64,000 nt of DNA from Tychonema sp. LEGE 07203 (GCF_015207285.1 NZ_JADEXD010000008.1:1-64000); one strand, 5' to 3'. Counted from the first letter of the stretch, positions 53,474-63,633 are shown. The notes: generated by a model not told the origin, from the sequence alone. Numbers and translations: made by a program.

Positions 53474-54613
53474 ATGAAATTGGTTTGCACCCAAAGTGAC
53501 CTCAACGCCAACCTCTCGTTGGTAAGTCGGGCTGTTCCCTCCCGCCCCACACATCCGGTACTAGCCAACGTGCTCTTAGTAGCGGATGAGGAAAATCAGC
53601 GGGTTAGCTTGACAGCTTTCGATCTCAGTTTGGGCATTCGCACCAGCTTCGCAGCAGAAGTAACAGGCGGCGGCAGTTTTACCATACCCGCTAAATTGCT
53701 CAACGATATTGTTTCGAGACTCCCAGACGGAGAGATTACTTTAGAAGACGAAGCCGGGGACACCGTAGCCTATCTCACTTGCAGTTCTGGCAGCTACCAA
53801 GTCAGAGGCATGGGCCCAGAAGAATTCCCAGAATTGCCCGCAATCGAAGCCGGAACAATCCTCAAACTGCCGCCCGAAGCTTTGATAGAAGGACTCAAAG
53901 GAACTTTATTTGCGACAAGCCCCGACGAAGCAAAACAGGTACTCGCAGGAGTGCATTTAAAAGTCTTGCCAGATTGCTTGGAATTTGCAGCAACAGACGG
54001 GCACAGATTGGCAGTAGTTCAAACTGCAAACGAAAAAGCCGAAGGCGAAGAAACCCAAGAACAATTTGAGGTAACAGTTCCCGCCAAAGCATTGCGGGAA
54101 GTAGAAAGAATGCTAGTAATGCGGCAGTGGACTGAACCCGTTACGCTGCATTTCGAGCAGGGTCAAGTAGTGTTTGAATGGGCTGACCAGCGGTTGACAA
54201 CTCGCACCTTGGAAGGGCAATATCCCGCATACCGGCAGTTAATTCCGCCGTCTTTTGAGCGGCAAATTACCTTAGAAAGGCGATCGCTCTTAGCAGCAGT
54301 CGAAAGAATAGCAGTTTTTGCCGACCAAAAAAATAATATCCTCAAATGCAGCATCGACGAAGAAAATCAGGAAATCACCTTATCGGTAGATGCCAAAGAT
54401 GTCGGTTCCGGCAAAGAGTCAATGCCAGCACAGATTTCGGGAGACAGCATCGACATTGCTTTCAACGTGAAATACTTAATTGACATTTTGAAAACAGCTC
54501 AGTCTCCCGAAATTCAACTGCAATTAAACGCCGCTCTTGCGCCTGTAATTTTTCAGCCTTTGGGCGGAGTTAACGCTACATTCTTGGTGATGCCAGTTCA
54601 ACTAAGAGCTTAA
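53474..54613 (+). CDS. dnaN: DNA polymerase III beta subunit (sliding clamp)
   Basis: DnaN forms a ring dimer that tethers polymerase to DNA. The 379-residue protein begins MKLVCTQSDLNANLSLVSRA and shows the three-domain pattern of the clamp, with TIPAKLLNDIVSRLPDGEI in domain I, GVHLKVLPDCLEFAATDGHRL-like sequence in domain II and the C-terminal VNATFLVMPVQLR end. It follows oriC directly. Downstream is a long heptamer array. Confidence 0.96.
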   Translation: MKLVCTQSDLNANLSLVSRAVPSRPTHPVLANVLLVADEENQRVSLTAFDLSLGIRTSFAAEVTGGGSFTIPAKLLNDIVSRLPDGEITLEDEAGDTVAYLTCSSGSYQVRGMGPEEFPELPAIEAGTILKLPPEALIEGLKGTLFATSPDEAKQVLAGVHLKVLPDCLEFAATDGHRLAVVQTANEKAEGEETQEQFEVTVPAKALREVERMLVMRQWTEPVTLHFEQGQVVFEWADQRLTTRTLEGQYPAYRQLIPPSFERQITLERRSLLAAVERIAVFADQKNNILKCSIDEENQEITLSVDAKDVGSGKESMPAQISGDSIDIAFNVKYLIDILKTAQSPEIQLQLNAALAPVIFQPLGGVNATFLVMPVQLRA

Positions 54614-54621
54614 AAAGAGTT

Positions 54622-54765
54622 AGCAGTCAGTAGTCAGTAGTCATTAGTCATTAGTCAGTAGTCAACAGTTAACAGTCAACAGTCAACAGTCAACAGTCAA
54701 CAGTCAACAGTCAACAGTCAACAGTCAACAGTCAACAGTCAACTGTCAACACTCAACAGTCAACC
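54622..54765. repeat. Heptamer tandem array (GTCAACA)
   Basis: After dnaN, TAGTCAGTAGTC words lead into about fifteen GTCAACA units ending near 54765. The rest of the 337-bp gap holds AATCAGCGTT repeats and a CCGCAGAT/ATCTGCGG pair similar to that at 47160-47235. Confidence 0.85.
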
Positions 54766-54950
54766 GCAGACGGTGCCGCCAAAATTGTTGATACAATTAA
54801 TCAGCGTTAATCAGCGTTAATCAGCCTGTATCTGCGGTTAAAAAAAGATAGTTTTGCCACCGCAGATGACAATTGATGAACGCGGATTTACGCAGAGGTG
54901 GAAAGATCGGAAGAATTCTGATACTAACAAATTTGATATGACTTATTACT

Positions 54951-56390
54951 TCAAATTAATGGCAACAAAATCTCAAATTCCGTCCCCGTACCGGGCGTAG
55001 AATGCAAATTCAACTTGCCTCGATGCTTTTCCGTAACAATTTGATGAGTAATTGCCAACCCCAAACCAGTACCTTTCCCAGCAGGTTTAGTGGTGAAAAA
55101 TGTATCAAAAATCCGCCGCTGAATTTCTGGCGGAATTCCCGGCCCGTTATCGGCAATTCTGATCGCTATCCAAGCATTATTTTGATTTTCCCCGGCTGAT
55201 TCTGGGCTGAAGTCACCGTTTTTGCTGGCGGATGATAGTTGTTTTGCATTTTGTCGATCGCCCAAAACATAATTTTGCATTAATTGCGAACTTACGCAGC
55301 CTCCGTCAAAACTTTCTATTACCTCAGTTTCAATCCTAATCGCAGGCACAAAACCTTTTTTTCCTTTTACCTCTTCCAAAGCATCCATCGCATTGCTGAC
55401 GATATTCATAAACACCTGGCTCAACTGACCAGAATAACAATTGACTAAAGGCAAATCCCCATAGTTTTTAACTACTTTAAATCCGTACTTGAGACGGCTT
55501 TTCAGAATTAGCAGCGTACTGTCAATACACTCGTGGATATTAGCTTTTTTGCGATGGGTTTCGTCCATGTAAGAAAAGGTGTGCAGGCTGGTAACAAGTT
55601 CCGTCAGCCTCTCTGATGAAACTTTCATACTTTTGAGAATTTCCACCCAGTCTTCTTGCAAAAAATCAAATTCTATGTCTTCCTTGAGTTCGTCAATTTT
55701 TTCGCTGCGGCCGACAATTTGCTCGTAAGCAGACAGCAACTTCATGAAATCTTTCGAGTAGTTGGACAAACAGCCGAGATTTCCGCTGATGCAGGTGACG
55801 GGATTTCTAATTTCGTGAGCTACTCCAGCTACCATCTGCCCCAAACTAGCTAGTTTTTCGGTTTGAATTAGTTGAGATTGAGTTTGTTGCCTCAGCAATT
55901 TTGTCGCTAGTTCGTGAATGTTGGATTGGGCTACTAACAATTCGTGCACGTCCAGCAAACTATAAGTTTGAGGCGACACTTGAACCACAATCGGTTCGTA
56001 AAGCAGTTCTTTCGATCGTTGCAGCGACTTTCGGGCTGCATCCACAATTAAAGTATTGCTAGGAAAAATCAAAGTCTCAATTTCTGCAAAGCGGTACAAA
56101 GCCCTCACAGGTCGTTTTAAAAATAATTCTCGCCCAAAAGGACGGCTGAGAAATTCCAAAAATCTCCGCCGGGAAATCATGCCGACAAATTTACCTCGAT
56201 TGGTCAAAATGACTCCTGGCAACAGCAGATTAGCTTCTAACATCTGGGAAATTTTCATCCCCAAATCCATAGCTTCTACTTGAAAATCGTAAAGCGATAA
56301 TTCTTGGAGAGTAGAGTCTAAACCAAGTTGTCTTAGCTCAGCTTCGGACGCGGGTTGGACTGGTCTTTCTACGCAGGAAGTATTTAACAT
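54951..56390 (-). CDS. CBS-domain sensor histidine kinase
   Basis: The 479-residue soluble kinase has an N-terminal CBS-like pair (about 10-150; LLPGVILTNRGKFVGMISRR, YEPIVVQVSPQTYSLLDV). A coiled coil is followed by the kinase core with His in GVAHEIRNPVTCISGNL and an ATPase domain (NIVSNAMDALEEVKG, DNGPGIPPEI, GTGLGLAITHQI). A Ser/Asn-rich insert of about 40 residues is visible in the ATPase domain. CBS domains often bind adenosine nucleotides, but the ligand here is unknown. No regulator lies next to it. Confidence 0.87.
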   Translation of the reverse strand: MLNTSCVERPVQPASEAELRQLGLDSTLQELSLYDFQVEAMDLGMKISQMLEANLLLPGVILTNRGKFVGMISRRRFLEFLSRPFGRELFLKRPVRALYRFAEIETLIFPSNTLIVDAARKSLQRSKELLYEPIVVQVSPQTYSLLDVHELLVAQSNIHELATKLLRQQTQSQLIQTEKLASLGQMVAGVAHEIRNPVTCISGNLGCLSNYSKDFMKLLSAYEQIVGRSEKIDELKEDIEFDFLQEDWVEILKSMKVSSERLTELVTSLHTFSYMDETHRKKANIHECIDSTLLILKSRLKYGFKVVKNYGDLPLVNCYSGQLSQVFMNIVSNAMDALEEVKGKKGFVPAIRIETEVIESFDGGCVSSQLMQNYVLGDRQNAKQLSSASKNGDFSPESAGENQNNAWIAIRIADNGPGIPPEIQRRIFDTFFTTKPAGKGTGLGLAITHQIVTEKHRGKLNLHSTPGTGTEFEILLPLI

Positions 56391-57426
56391 AAATTCATCA
56401 GCACGCTTTTTTGGGGTTTTATTTGCCAGCGGACATTCAGCTACTAAACCTCAGCAGGTAAATAACTGAATATTTGGGTCTTTATCTCTCGGTCAACTGC
56501 ATTTTAAATTACACAAAAAGCTGACCGCGATCGATGGGATTTTACCGCTTCCAATATTAGGCAAGTTTGAGTGTGACCGAAATAGAATGCGCCCGGGCAA
56601 CTATGCCTCACTTTATTTTATACTGACTTGAGATTTACTGACGCTTGATTCGAGTATTTAATTATTAGTTAACCTTGAGTTATATTGTTAACCTGTTTTT
56701 AATAATTAATTAACTTGCCGCCGAAAGAATTAATTGATATAGCAATCGTCGCATCATTTTCAATAACTGGTTAAGAGGCTAGAAATCGATGTCACTCTTG
56801 AAGAGCCTCGCCTGCGAAAAGGTCGGCTCTTCGGAGTCCCAGAAGCGTTACCAGGCTCTTCCTGGTAACGAGTAGAAGGCCATACTGTTTCCCTACCGAA
56901 GCCCTGTAAATCATCAAAAAACAAACGCTGTAAAGTTCCTGTTTCAAGCTTGGGTAGGGATAGGGTTCAACACTGCTACCGTGTTATTTTTTATTGTGAG
57001 GAATCGGCAACAATGTCTGAGAGCAAATCCTGTAGCATTGGAACTGTGTAGTGCGATCGTCTCGATCGCGATTCAGACCGCTTTTCAAGACAATCGCTCG
57101 CTCAACGCTCCAAATATATAATTCCGATGCCACGGAAAACAATATAACTTCCGCAAGAAGATTTACCTAAAATTATTACCAAAAAGGGTTAGCAAGGAAA
57201 TTAAGGTTTCTGAATATTATCAAAAAGTGCGTACAGTAAATATTATGAAAATATCGATCTGCCAAAAATCTGTAAAAAAAGCTTACGAAAAAAAATTGGC
57301 AGCAGGTGAATAAAAGTTTCCTTCAAAAAATCTATCTGCACAAAAATGACAAAATCGAGTATAATGTTATTGCGAAATTGAGGATCGGTTGAGAAATACT
57401 GTTGAAAAAACTAAATTTATCGCATA
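56391..57426. other. Large gene-free region with hairpins
   Basis: About 1.0 kb without a credible gene. It holds tandem hairpins, GAAGAGCC/GGCTCTTC (56800-56832) and a perfect 10-bp stem CGTTACCAGG with CCTGGTAACG (56846-56870, 5-nt loop), plus fragments of dispersed repeats (ATTCCGATGCCACGG). No clear tRNA or rRNA. Confidence 0.6.
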
Positions 57427-57569
57427 AGAGCGCGAGAACTTAAGACCCGCGCTCTACCGCATCGGTGTCGGGTAACAGGTCGTCTCGCCGCTTGTCGATT
57501 CCCCTCGATGGGCATGAGACAAGCATTTACTGTATGCCGAAATCTCCGTAAATATGCCATAGTCTGAGT

Positions 57570-58709
57570 ATGTTAACGATGAACTACCGCTATCGTATCT
57601 ATCCCGATACCACCCAACAGGAAATTCTGTCTGAGTGGCTGGAGACTTGTCGCAAAGCATACAACTATGCTTTGCGAGAACTCAAGGATTGGTGCAATAG
57701 CCGTAAATGTTTGGTTGACAGATGCTCTTTAACGCAAGAATATATCATTCCTGCGAATGTGCCATTTCCAAGTGAAGTGAATCAGCTTAACGCTTTACCT
57801 AAAGCCAAGAAAGTTTTCCCCAGACTGGGTGAAGTGCCTTCTCAGGTTTTACAGCAAGCAATTAAGCAATTCCATAAAGCTTGGGAAAACTTTCAGAAAA
57901 GAGGGTTTGGGTTCCCTCGATTTAAGAAATATGGGATTGTTAAATCCTTGTTGTTCCCTCAGTTCAAGGAATCACCTGTAACAGGGAACAGTATCTTACT
58001 ACCCAAGATTGGCTCGATCGCAATTAACTTGCATCGCCCCATTCCAGAGGGATTTGCAGTCAAGCAAGTACGCATCCTTAAGAAAGCTGATATCTGGTAC
58101 GCCAGTATCAACATTCAGTGCGATGTGAGCGTACCAGATCCAAGACCACACGGTCATCCCATTGGTGTAGATGTAGGCTTAAAAAATTTTCTAGCTACCA
58201 GTGATGGAGTTCTCGTAAAACCGCCTAAGTTTTTTAGGAAGATGCAAAGCAAGCTGAAATTGCTGCAACGCAGACTAAATAGAAAAAAGCAGCGGTATAA
58301 GAATTACGAGAAACAACGGCTCAAAGTAGCTCGGATGCACCACAGGATTGATAACACTCGTAAAGACTTTCACTTTAAACGAGCTCACGCTCTTTGTGAG
58401 TCTGCCGATACGATCTTCATGGAATATCTGGATTTCACCGTTATGGCAAAAGGTTTTCTTGGAAAACATATGCTTGATGGTGGGTTCGGTCAGTTCCGCA
58501 GCATTGTCAATTATGTGTGCTGGAAACAGGGTAAGTTCTTTGGTGAAGTCAATAGTCGAGGTACAAGTCAGGAATGCCCTGAGTGTGGTGCGACTGTCAA
58601 GAAAGACCTGAAGGTTCGAGTACATCAATGTCCTGAATGTGGATACACGACGGATAGAGATGTTGCTAGTGGTCAGGTAATTAGGAATCTTAGGAATAGC
58701 CCTGATTAG
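57570..58709 (+). CDS. tnpB: TnpB RNA-guided nuclease (IS200/IS605 family)
   Basis: The 379-residue TnpB has the usual start (MNYRYRIYPDTTQQEILSEW, CRKAYNYALRELKDW), then the RuvC-like core with Asp in IGVDVGLKNFLATSDG, Glu in FMEYLDF and Asp in TTDRDVASGQVIRN. A zinc ribbon has four cysteines (ECPECGATVKKD and QCPECGY). All three catalytic acids and four cysteines are present, so it is likely active. TnpB uses an omega RNA from the 3' end of its own gene to cut target DNA. Confidence 0.93.
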   Translation: MLTMNYRYRIYPDTTQQEILSEWLETCRKAYNYALRELKDWCNSRKCLVDRCSLTQEYIIPANVPFPSEVNQLNALPKAKKVFPRLGEVPSQVLQQAIKQFHKAWENFQKRGFGFPRFKKYGIVKSLLFPQFKESPVTGNSILLPKIGSIAINLHRPIPEGFAVKQVRILKKADIWYASINIQCDVSVPDPRPHGHPIGVDVGLKNFLATSDGVLVKPPKFFRKMQSKLKLLQRRLNRKKQRYKNYEKQRLKVARMHHRIDNTRKDFHFKRAHALCESADTIFMEYLDFTVMAKGFLGKHMLDGGFGQFRSIVNYVCWKQGKFFGEVNSRGTSQECPECGATVKKDLKVRVHQCPECGYTTDRDVASGQVIRNLRNSPD

Positions 58710-58835
58710 TACCGTGGGACACACGGGAATGGAAACCGTCTGTGCAGGCGAACTCGCGGGGACTCAAAAGTCTAGCCAAGTGCCGAAATCCCGTAAGGGA
58801 GCAACCAGAAAATCTAAGAAGTGATTCTTAGAAAG
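58640..58835 (+). ncRNA. Candidate omega RNA of the tnpB element
   Basis: Family knowledge places the guide-scaffold RNA across the 3' end of tnpB and the element right end. Here the 125 bp after the stop are rich in foldable pieces (GGGACACACGGG, AAATCCCGTAAGGGAG) and close with an 8-bp hairpin with a GTGA loop at 58813-58832. The guide would start just after the right end, in AAGCCCGCGTTG. The 5' border is a guess. Confidence 0.5.
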
Positions 58836-58898
58836 CCCGCGTTGTACCTGTACTCAGGTCAACGTCGGGAGGATGTCACTGAAATAGACAGGTGCAAA

Positions 58899-59996
58899 TT
58901 GAGGATTGAAGGCGTACCCAAATTGACTAAATATTTACTGATCGGTTCCACAAAAGCTTACAGCGGCAAGTCTGCCATCGCCCTAGGGATGGCGCTCGCA
59001 CTCCGGGCAAAAGGACTCGCCGTCGCCTACGGCAAACCTCTGGGAACCTGTTTCAGCTCGGAGGGAGCTGGAACCGAGGAGGAAGACGTGCGGTTCGCGG
59101 TAGAGACGCTGAAACTCTCAGAAAGTCAGATGCCGTCAACATTGCTGTATTTGGACGAGGAGACGGTTCACAAGCGTTTGCGGGGAGAAGACACGACAGA
59201 CTACCGGCTCTCTCTAGCGAAATATTTGCAAGCCCCCAGCACTGACTTGGTGCTGTTAGAAGGCCCGGCTAATTTGGAGGAAGGCAGTTTGTTTGATTTG
59301 TCTTTGCCTCAAGTGGCTGAGGCGGTTGATGCTTCGGTGTTGCTGGTGACGCGCCCGATCGATCTTTACATAGACGATTTGCTGTCGGCTAAGCGGCGCT
59401 TGGGTTCGCGCTTGGCTGGGGTTGTGCTCAACGACGTGCCCTCGGACAAGCTCGAAGCCGTAACGGCGACTGTGCGGCCTTTTCTGGAGGCTGCGGGTAT
59501 TCCAGTGTTGGGAATGCTGCCGAGAAGCGCTTTGCTGCGGAGTGTCAGCGTCAAAGAATTGGTACATCAATTGAAAGCTGAGGTGCTCTGCCGTCGAGAC
59601 CGTTTGGATTTGATGGTGGAAACCTTGACAATTGGCGCTATGAATGTTAGCTCGGCTATGAAATATTTCCGCAAAGCCAGAAATATGGCGGTAGTCACCG
59701 GGGGCGATCGCACCGACATTCAGTTGGCGGCTCTCGAAAGCTCGACTCAGTGCTTAATTCTCACAGGGCACTTGCCTCCTTCTCCCCTGGTAATCGGCAG
59801 GGCAGAAGAAATGGAAATTCCAGTTTTGTCTGTGGATTTGGATACCTTAACCACGGTAGAAATTATCGACAGCACGTTTGGCAGCGTGCGCCTGCACGAA
59901 CGGATCAAGGTGGAATGCGTTACTCAGCTAATGGCAGAACACTTTGACTTGGACGGTACGATCGCATCCTTGGGTTTGCGATCGAGAGTCCATTAA
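58899..59996 (+). CDS. BioD-like P-loop/DRTGG protein (phosphotransacetylase-like family)
   Basis: The conserved product begins near TKYLLIGSTKAYSGKSAIAL (P-loop) and continues with a dethiobiotin-synthetase-like AAA domain (VLLVTRPIDLYIDDLLSAKR, LAGVVLNDVP). A DRTGG domain ends it (ALESSTQCLILTGHLPPSP). Homologues are annotated as phosphotransacetylase-family or cobyrinic-acid-like proteins; the reaction is not known. I chose TTG 58899 because no ATG fits. The frame is open back into the tnpB element end, so insertion may have replaced the original promoter or start. The rest of the gene is intact. Confidence 0.75.
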   Translation: MRIEGVPKLTKYLLIGSTKAYSGKSAIALGMALALRAKGLAVAYGKPLGTCFSSEGAGTEEEDVRFAVETLKLSESQMPSTLLYLDEETVHKRLRGEDTTDYRLSLAKYLQAPSTDLVLLEGPANLEEGSLFDLSLPQVAEAVDASVLLVTRPIDLYIDDLLSAKRRLGSRLAGVVLNDVPSDKLEAVTATVRPFLEAAGIPVLGMLPRSALLRSVSVKELVHQLKAEVLCRRDRLDLMVETLTIGAMNVSSAMKYFRKARNMAVVTGGDRTDIQLAALESSTQCLILTGHLPPSPLVIGRAEEMEIPVLSVDLDTLTTVEIIDSTFGSVRLHERIKVECVTQLMAEHFDLDGTIASLGLRSRVH

Positions 59997-60300
59997 GCCG
60001 CGCCGCCGGAGTTCGACGTATTCGGCAGCCGCAACTGAGGCAAGAAGGTATTCGGTAGAAGTAAAAAGGCAGAAAGATTTTTTTGAATTAAAAAATAATA
60101 AAAATGGAAAATCCTTAAATTCTTGATTTTTCAGGAATTCTACCTTCAGCTACGGCTGCCCAATGCCTTATGGCTCCCTCAAATCTCGCCATCCCCCAGT
60201 CAAATCTTGTAAATGTGCAATTTTTAACTGGTTTTTGGCGGCAATTGCTAGGGAGTCTGCTAAAATCCACAACGTAGTTTTATTTAATTTAATAAATTCT

Positions 60301-60804
60301 TTGAGTCAATCTATTGAGCTACCCAGAGTTGATGATTTTTTACAAGAACTTGCGGCGATCCAGCAAACCAGCTCCAAGCGGATTGCTCTTTTGGGTTCTC
60401 GCCACGTTCCTATTACCCACCAGCAGCTAATTGAGATGCTGAGCTACGCCTTAGTTCTGGGAGGCAATCAGCTCATCACATCTGGCGCTACAGGCACCAA
60501 TTCCGCCGCGATTCGGGGGGCAATGCAGGCAGATCCTAATCTGCTGACGGTGATTTTGCCACAAAGTATGAGCCGCCAGCCGCGGGAGTCTCGCGAGCAG
60601 CTAGAACAAGTGATACATTTGGTGGAAAATCCTAAAAATGATAGCTTGTCTCTCCCGGAAGCAAGCGCCATGTGCAATCAGGAGATTATTTCTCGCTGTC
60701 AGCAACTGATCTGTTTTGCTTTTCACGAAAGCCACACTTTGCTGAAAACTTGCCAAGATGCGGAAGAACAGCGCAAGGTGGTTACTCTGTTCTATTTTGA
60801 TTGA
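60301..60804 (+). CDS. DprA-like DNA recombination-mediator protein
   Basis: The product has a Rossmann-like DprA/Smf fold: RIALLGSRHVPITHQQLIEM, LVLGGNQLITSGATGTNSAA, LLTVILPQSMSRQPRESREQ and the end QRKVVTLFYFD. In cyanobacteria such proteins are annotated as DNA recombination-mediator protein A. The TTG at 60301 begins the conserved LSQSIELPRVDD; a longer frame from ATG 60163 adds 46 unconserved residues. It is shorter than true DprA. The gap 59997-60300 is AT-rich and has no gene. Confidence 0.78.
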   Translation: MSQSIELPRVDDFLQELAAIQQTSSKRIALLGSRHVPITHQQLIEMLSYALVLGGNQLITSGATGTNSAAIRGAMQADPNLLTVILPQSMSRQPRESREQLEQVIHLVENPKNDSLSLPEASAMCNQEIISRCQQLICFAFHESHTLLKTCQDAEEQRKVVTLFYFD

Positions 60805-60816
60805 AATGCGAGGCGG

Positions 60817-61236
60817 ATGATGCTGTTGGGATTGCCTGTGTCGGTTATTTTGCTTGATTGTATTGCTGCGGCGGCAGCGCTGGTTTATGCACCGTTTTTG
60901 GTGGTGGCCCTCGCCCGCTTGCAGCTAGGTTACGACCAAGCAGCCCCCCGCGCTATGTTTGATAGGTTGCCGGATTACGCTCAGCGGGCAACTTGGGCGC
61001 ACCAAAATTCGTTTGAGACGTTTATGCTGTTTTCGGCGGCGGCTTTGATGGCTTTTGTGACGGGGGTAGATTCGGAGGCGGCGGGTTGGGCTGCGATCGC
61101 TTTTACGATCGCCCGCTTGTTATTTTCCGTTTTCTATATTCTGAATGTGCCTCTGGGGCGATCGCTCATGTTTGCGATTAGTTCTTCCTGCACAGCTACT
61201 TTATTCTATTTCAGTTTAATGGCTGTTAATGGCTAA
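60817..61236 (+). CDS. MAPEG-family membrane protein
   Basis: The 139-residue protein has four hydrophobic segments (about 5-30, 62-85, 88-112 and 118-136) and the MAPEG-like ATWAHQNSFETFMLFSAAAL motif. The family includes membrane glutathione transferases; the cyanobacterial members are uncharacterised. It starts 12 bp after the DprA-like gene and may be cotranscribed. The start ATG is preceded by AGGCGG. Confidence 0.82.
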   Translation: MMLLGLPVSVILLDCIAAAAALVYAPFLVVALARLQLGYDQAAPRAMFDRLPDYAQRATWAHQNSFETFMLFSAAALMAFVTGVDSEAAGWAAIAFTIARLLFSVFYILNVPLGRSLMFAISSSCTATLFYFSLMAVNG

Positions 61237-61392
61237 TTGTTATTAGTCAGTTGGCAGTTGGCAGTTGGCAGTTGCTAGTTGGCAGTTGGCAGTTGTTAGT
61301 TGTTAGTTGTTAGTTGTTAGTTGTTAGTTGTTAATTGGCAACAGTCAACAGTCAACAGTCAACAGTCAACAGTCAACAGTCAACAGCTAACA
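61234..61392. repeat. Heptamer tandem arrays (TTGGCAG and GTCAACA)
   Basis: TTGGCAG and TTAGTTG heptamers are followed by GTCAACA units, then GCCCTGTTTGGCCAAT duplicated twice. It lies between the MAPEG gene and yajQ. Confidence 0.8.
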
Positions 61393-61484
61393 ATGCCCTG
61401 TTTGGCCAATGCCCTGTTTGGCCAATCCCTCCGCTTCGCTCCGCCCAATGCCCATTACCCATTACCATTACCAAATACTAATTT

Positions 61485-61976
61485 ATGGCTGCTAGTTATT
61501 CCTTTGATATTGTCAGCGATTTCGATCGGCAAGAAGTAGTTAACGCTGTTGACCAAACAGTACGAGAAATTCAAAGCCGATACGACTTGAAAGATACCAA
61601 AACCACCGTAGAATTGGGCGCAGAATCGATAGTTGTAAATACCGACAGCGAATTTACTCTCGATGCAATTCACACTGTTTTGCAAACAAAAGCCGCCAAG
61701 CGGAATTTGTCTCTGAAAATTTTTGATTACGGCAAAATTGAAGCTGCTAGCGGCAGCCGCGTCCGTCAAGAAATCAAACTAAAAAAAGGGATTGACCAGG
61801 AAATTGCCAAGAAAATCACTAAATTAATTCGAGATGAGTTTAAAAAGATTCAAGGCTCGATTCAAGGTGACGCAGTGCGCGTTTCTGCCAAGGATAAAGA
61901 TGATTTGCAGTTGGTCATTCAACGGTTGAAGCAAGAAGATTATCCAATGGCTTTACAGTTTACAAATTATCGGTAA
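61485..61976 (+). CDS. YajQ/UPF0234 nucleotide-binding protein
   Basis: The 163-residue protein matches the YajQ family: [51 protein letters not shown] and [17 protein letters not shown]. Some members bind cyclic di-GMP. It stands alone, converging with the next gene. Confidence 0.93.
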   Translation: MAASYSFDIVSDFDRQEVVNAVDQTVREIQSRYDLKDTKTTVELGAESIVVNTDSEFTLDAIHTVLQTKAAKRNLSLKIFDYGKIEAASGSRVRQEIKLKKGIDQEIAKKITKLIRDEFKKIQGSIQGDAVRVSAKDKDDLQLVIQRLKQEDYPMALQFTNYR

Positions 61977-62013
61977 ATTTATAAAAGCTCAGTATTGGAT
62001 ACTCAGTTTTAGG

Positions 62014-63633
62014 TTAGATATCTAAACCGATGACTGTTAACTCAGGAGAATGTTCGACAACAAACTGGTAATATAACTCTTGCTTGGCTTGCGGCGGTAG
62101 AGACATTATCCATTCGAGCATTCCCATTTCACCTGCTACTATCTTCGGATTGGTGACAGTCGATCGCACTTTTATTTGCTCGTTGCGGCTGACTGGCAAT
62201 TGCTCTCTCAGTGTCAAGTCTACCTGCACCTGTTGCAAGTTGGTCACAATTAACCGATAAGCGTAGCTCGTGCGCCGCTGATTGCCGATCAGTTTTTTCT
62301 CTACTTGTCTTTCTACTAATTCGCGATCGATTTTTAGTCCTTCATCTATTCCTAAATTAAGCTTGAATTCTTCACCTGGCGAAATATTATCTAACTGTAA
62401 AATACCTACGAAAGTGTTGTCGCGAAAGATATTTGCCTTACCGGGCAGGAGAGTTACACCTGTTATCGGATTGGTTACAATTACTTGCAAATAAGCAAAA
62501 CTGACTAAACGCGGAACGGCTATATATTCAGGTTTAAACGGATAATTTTCGCTGAAAACAGTGACTTTGTGCGGCGTGCCGTCGCTGGGAATATTGGTAT
62601 TTCCTCCTACTTGAAAGGTGACAGTGCCGCCTGCTTTAGATACTGTTGCTGTGGCGGTTTGAGCTGCTATGGGTTCGGGTGCGGGAGGAGCGCTAGAAGC
62701 CATCATTGCCAAAGCCATCTCTGGTTCAGCAAACTGTCGCCTTCGTATTACCATCTCTGCGTTTTTAGCAGGTTTTGGTTGAAAAATATCGATAAACCAG
62801 GGTTCTATTTTTGGTGGCAAAGTTCCCAATCCGGGTTTTGCTGTGGATAAAGTCAGTGCTACTCCCGTCCAATCTTCGCCTGTATTTTGATTGACTTCGG
62901 CTAGGTAATTGAGATTAATTTGGTTGTTGGTAGTGTTGACTCGCAAGTCGTACAGGGGAGTCCAATTTGCTCGCGTTACTACATAGGAAACTTCGAGTTC
63001 AAAATTGCCGCTGCCGCTGGGTTCGATCGCAACAATGATGTTAATACTTTGTTGGGAATGGGGAGTTTGTACTTGCCGTAACTGCTGCTGTAAAGCTTGT
63101 ATTTGCTTGTCTAATTCGCGCTGTTGTCTTTTGTGTTGGGCGATCGCACTTACGTATTTTAGGTAATTGGTTCCTAAAAAGTTCAGCAATTCGCCTGTTT
63201 CGTTTAAACCAATCTGCTGTTTGGCGATACTGCTGGAAAAGAAACCAACACTTTTTTCGCTTAAACCTTCCACAAATTTGAGTTGAATTTTTCTGGCCGT
63301 TAACTTGTCTTCTATTGCCTGTTTTTGGGTTTCTAACTCTTGGATTTGTTGGGTTAATTCGGCGATGCGATCGCCCGTAGGTTCGCTGCTAAACACTGTT
63401 TCGGTGCGTACTCCCAGCAATCGCACGGCGACTGTACCCGCACCAGTGGCCCTGACTGACTCTGTTTCGAGGGTTGTGGGGAGAGAGGCGATCGTCAATT
63501 CGCGCTCGTTTCCCGTCAGGGCTACTGTGCCGCGGCGGGTTATTAGGGCGCGATCGGTATAAACTGTAACTTCACAGATGCGAGTATCCAGTGTGTTGAT
63601 ATTATCGCGATCGAGTAAATCTGAATTAGTCAT
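62014..63633 (-). CDS. MuiA-like DUF4139 protein
   Basis: The 539-residue protein has an N-terminal DUF4140 region (EVTVYTDRALITRRGTVAL) with a long coiled coil (about 80-215, Gln-rich). A C-terminal DUF4139 domain shows LEVSYVVTRANWTPLYDLRV, AEVNQNTGEDWTGVALTLST and LEWIMSLPPQAKQELYYQFV. The family is annotated as mucoidy inhibitor A, without a known biochemical role. Its start overlaps the stop of a 46-codon ORF by 8 bp. Confidence 0.85.
   Translation of the reverse strand: MTNSDLLDRDNINTLDTRICEVTVYTDRALITRRGTVALTGNERELTIASLPTTLETESVRATGAGTVAVRLLGVRTETVFSSEPTGDRIAELTQQIQELETQKQAIEDKLTARKIQLKFVEGLSEKSVGFFSSSIAKQQIGLNETGELLNFLGTNYLKYVSAIAQHKRQQRELDKQIQALQQQLRQVQTPHSQQSINIIVAIEPSGSGNFELEVSYVVTRANWTPLYDLRVNTTNNQINLNYLAEVNQNTGEDWTGVALTLSTAKPGLGTLPPKIEPWFIDIFQPKPAKNAEMVIRRRQFAEPEMALAMMASSAPPAPEPIAAQTATATVSKAGGTVTFQVGGNTNIPSDGTPHKVTVFSENYPFKPEYIAVPRLVSFAYLQVIVTNPITGVTLLPGKANIFRDNTFVGILQLDNISPGEEFKLNLGIDEGLKIDRELVERQVEKKLIGNQRRTSYAYRLIVTNLQQVQVDLTLREQLPVSRNEQIKVRSTVTNPKIVAGEMGMLEWIMSLPPQAKQELYYQFVVEHSPELTVIGLDI

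Larger units (their letters stand above)
57427..58835 (+). mobile_element. Solitary tnpB element (IS1341/IS605-like)
   Basis: The element carries tnpB only, with no tnpA. The left end has an 8-bp hairpin, AGAGCGCG (57427-57434) with CGCGCTCT (57448-57455). The right end has TCTAAGAA-GTGA-TTCTTAGA (58813-58832). CCCGCG occurs close to both hairpins (57447 and 58835). The exact borders are estimates. Without TnpA in cis it could move only with help from another copy. Confidence 0.7.
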
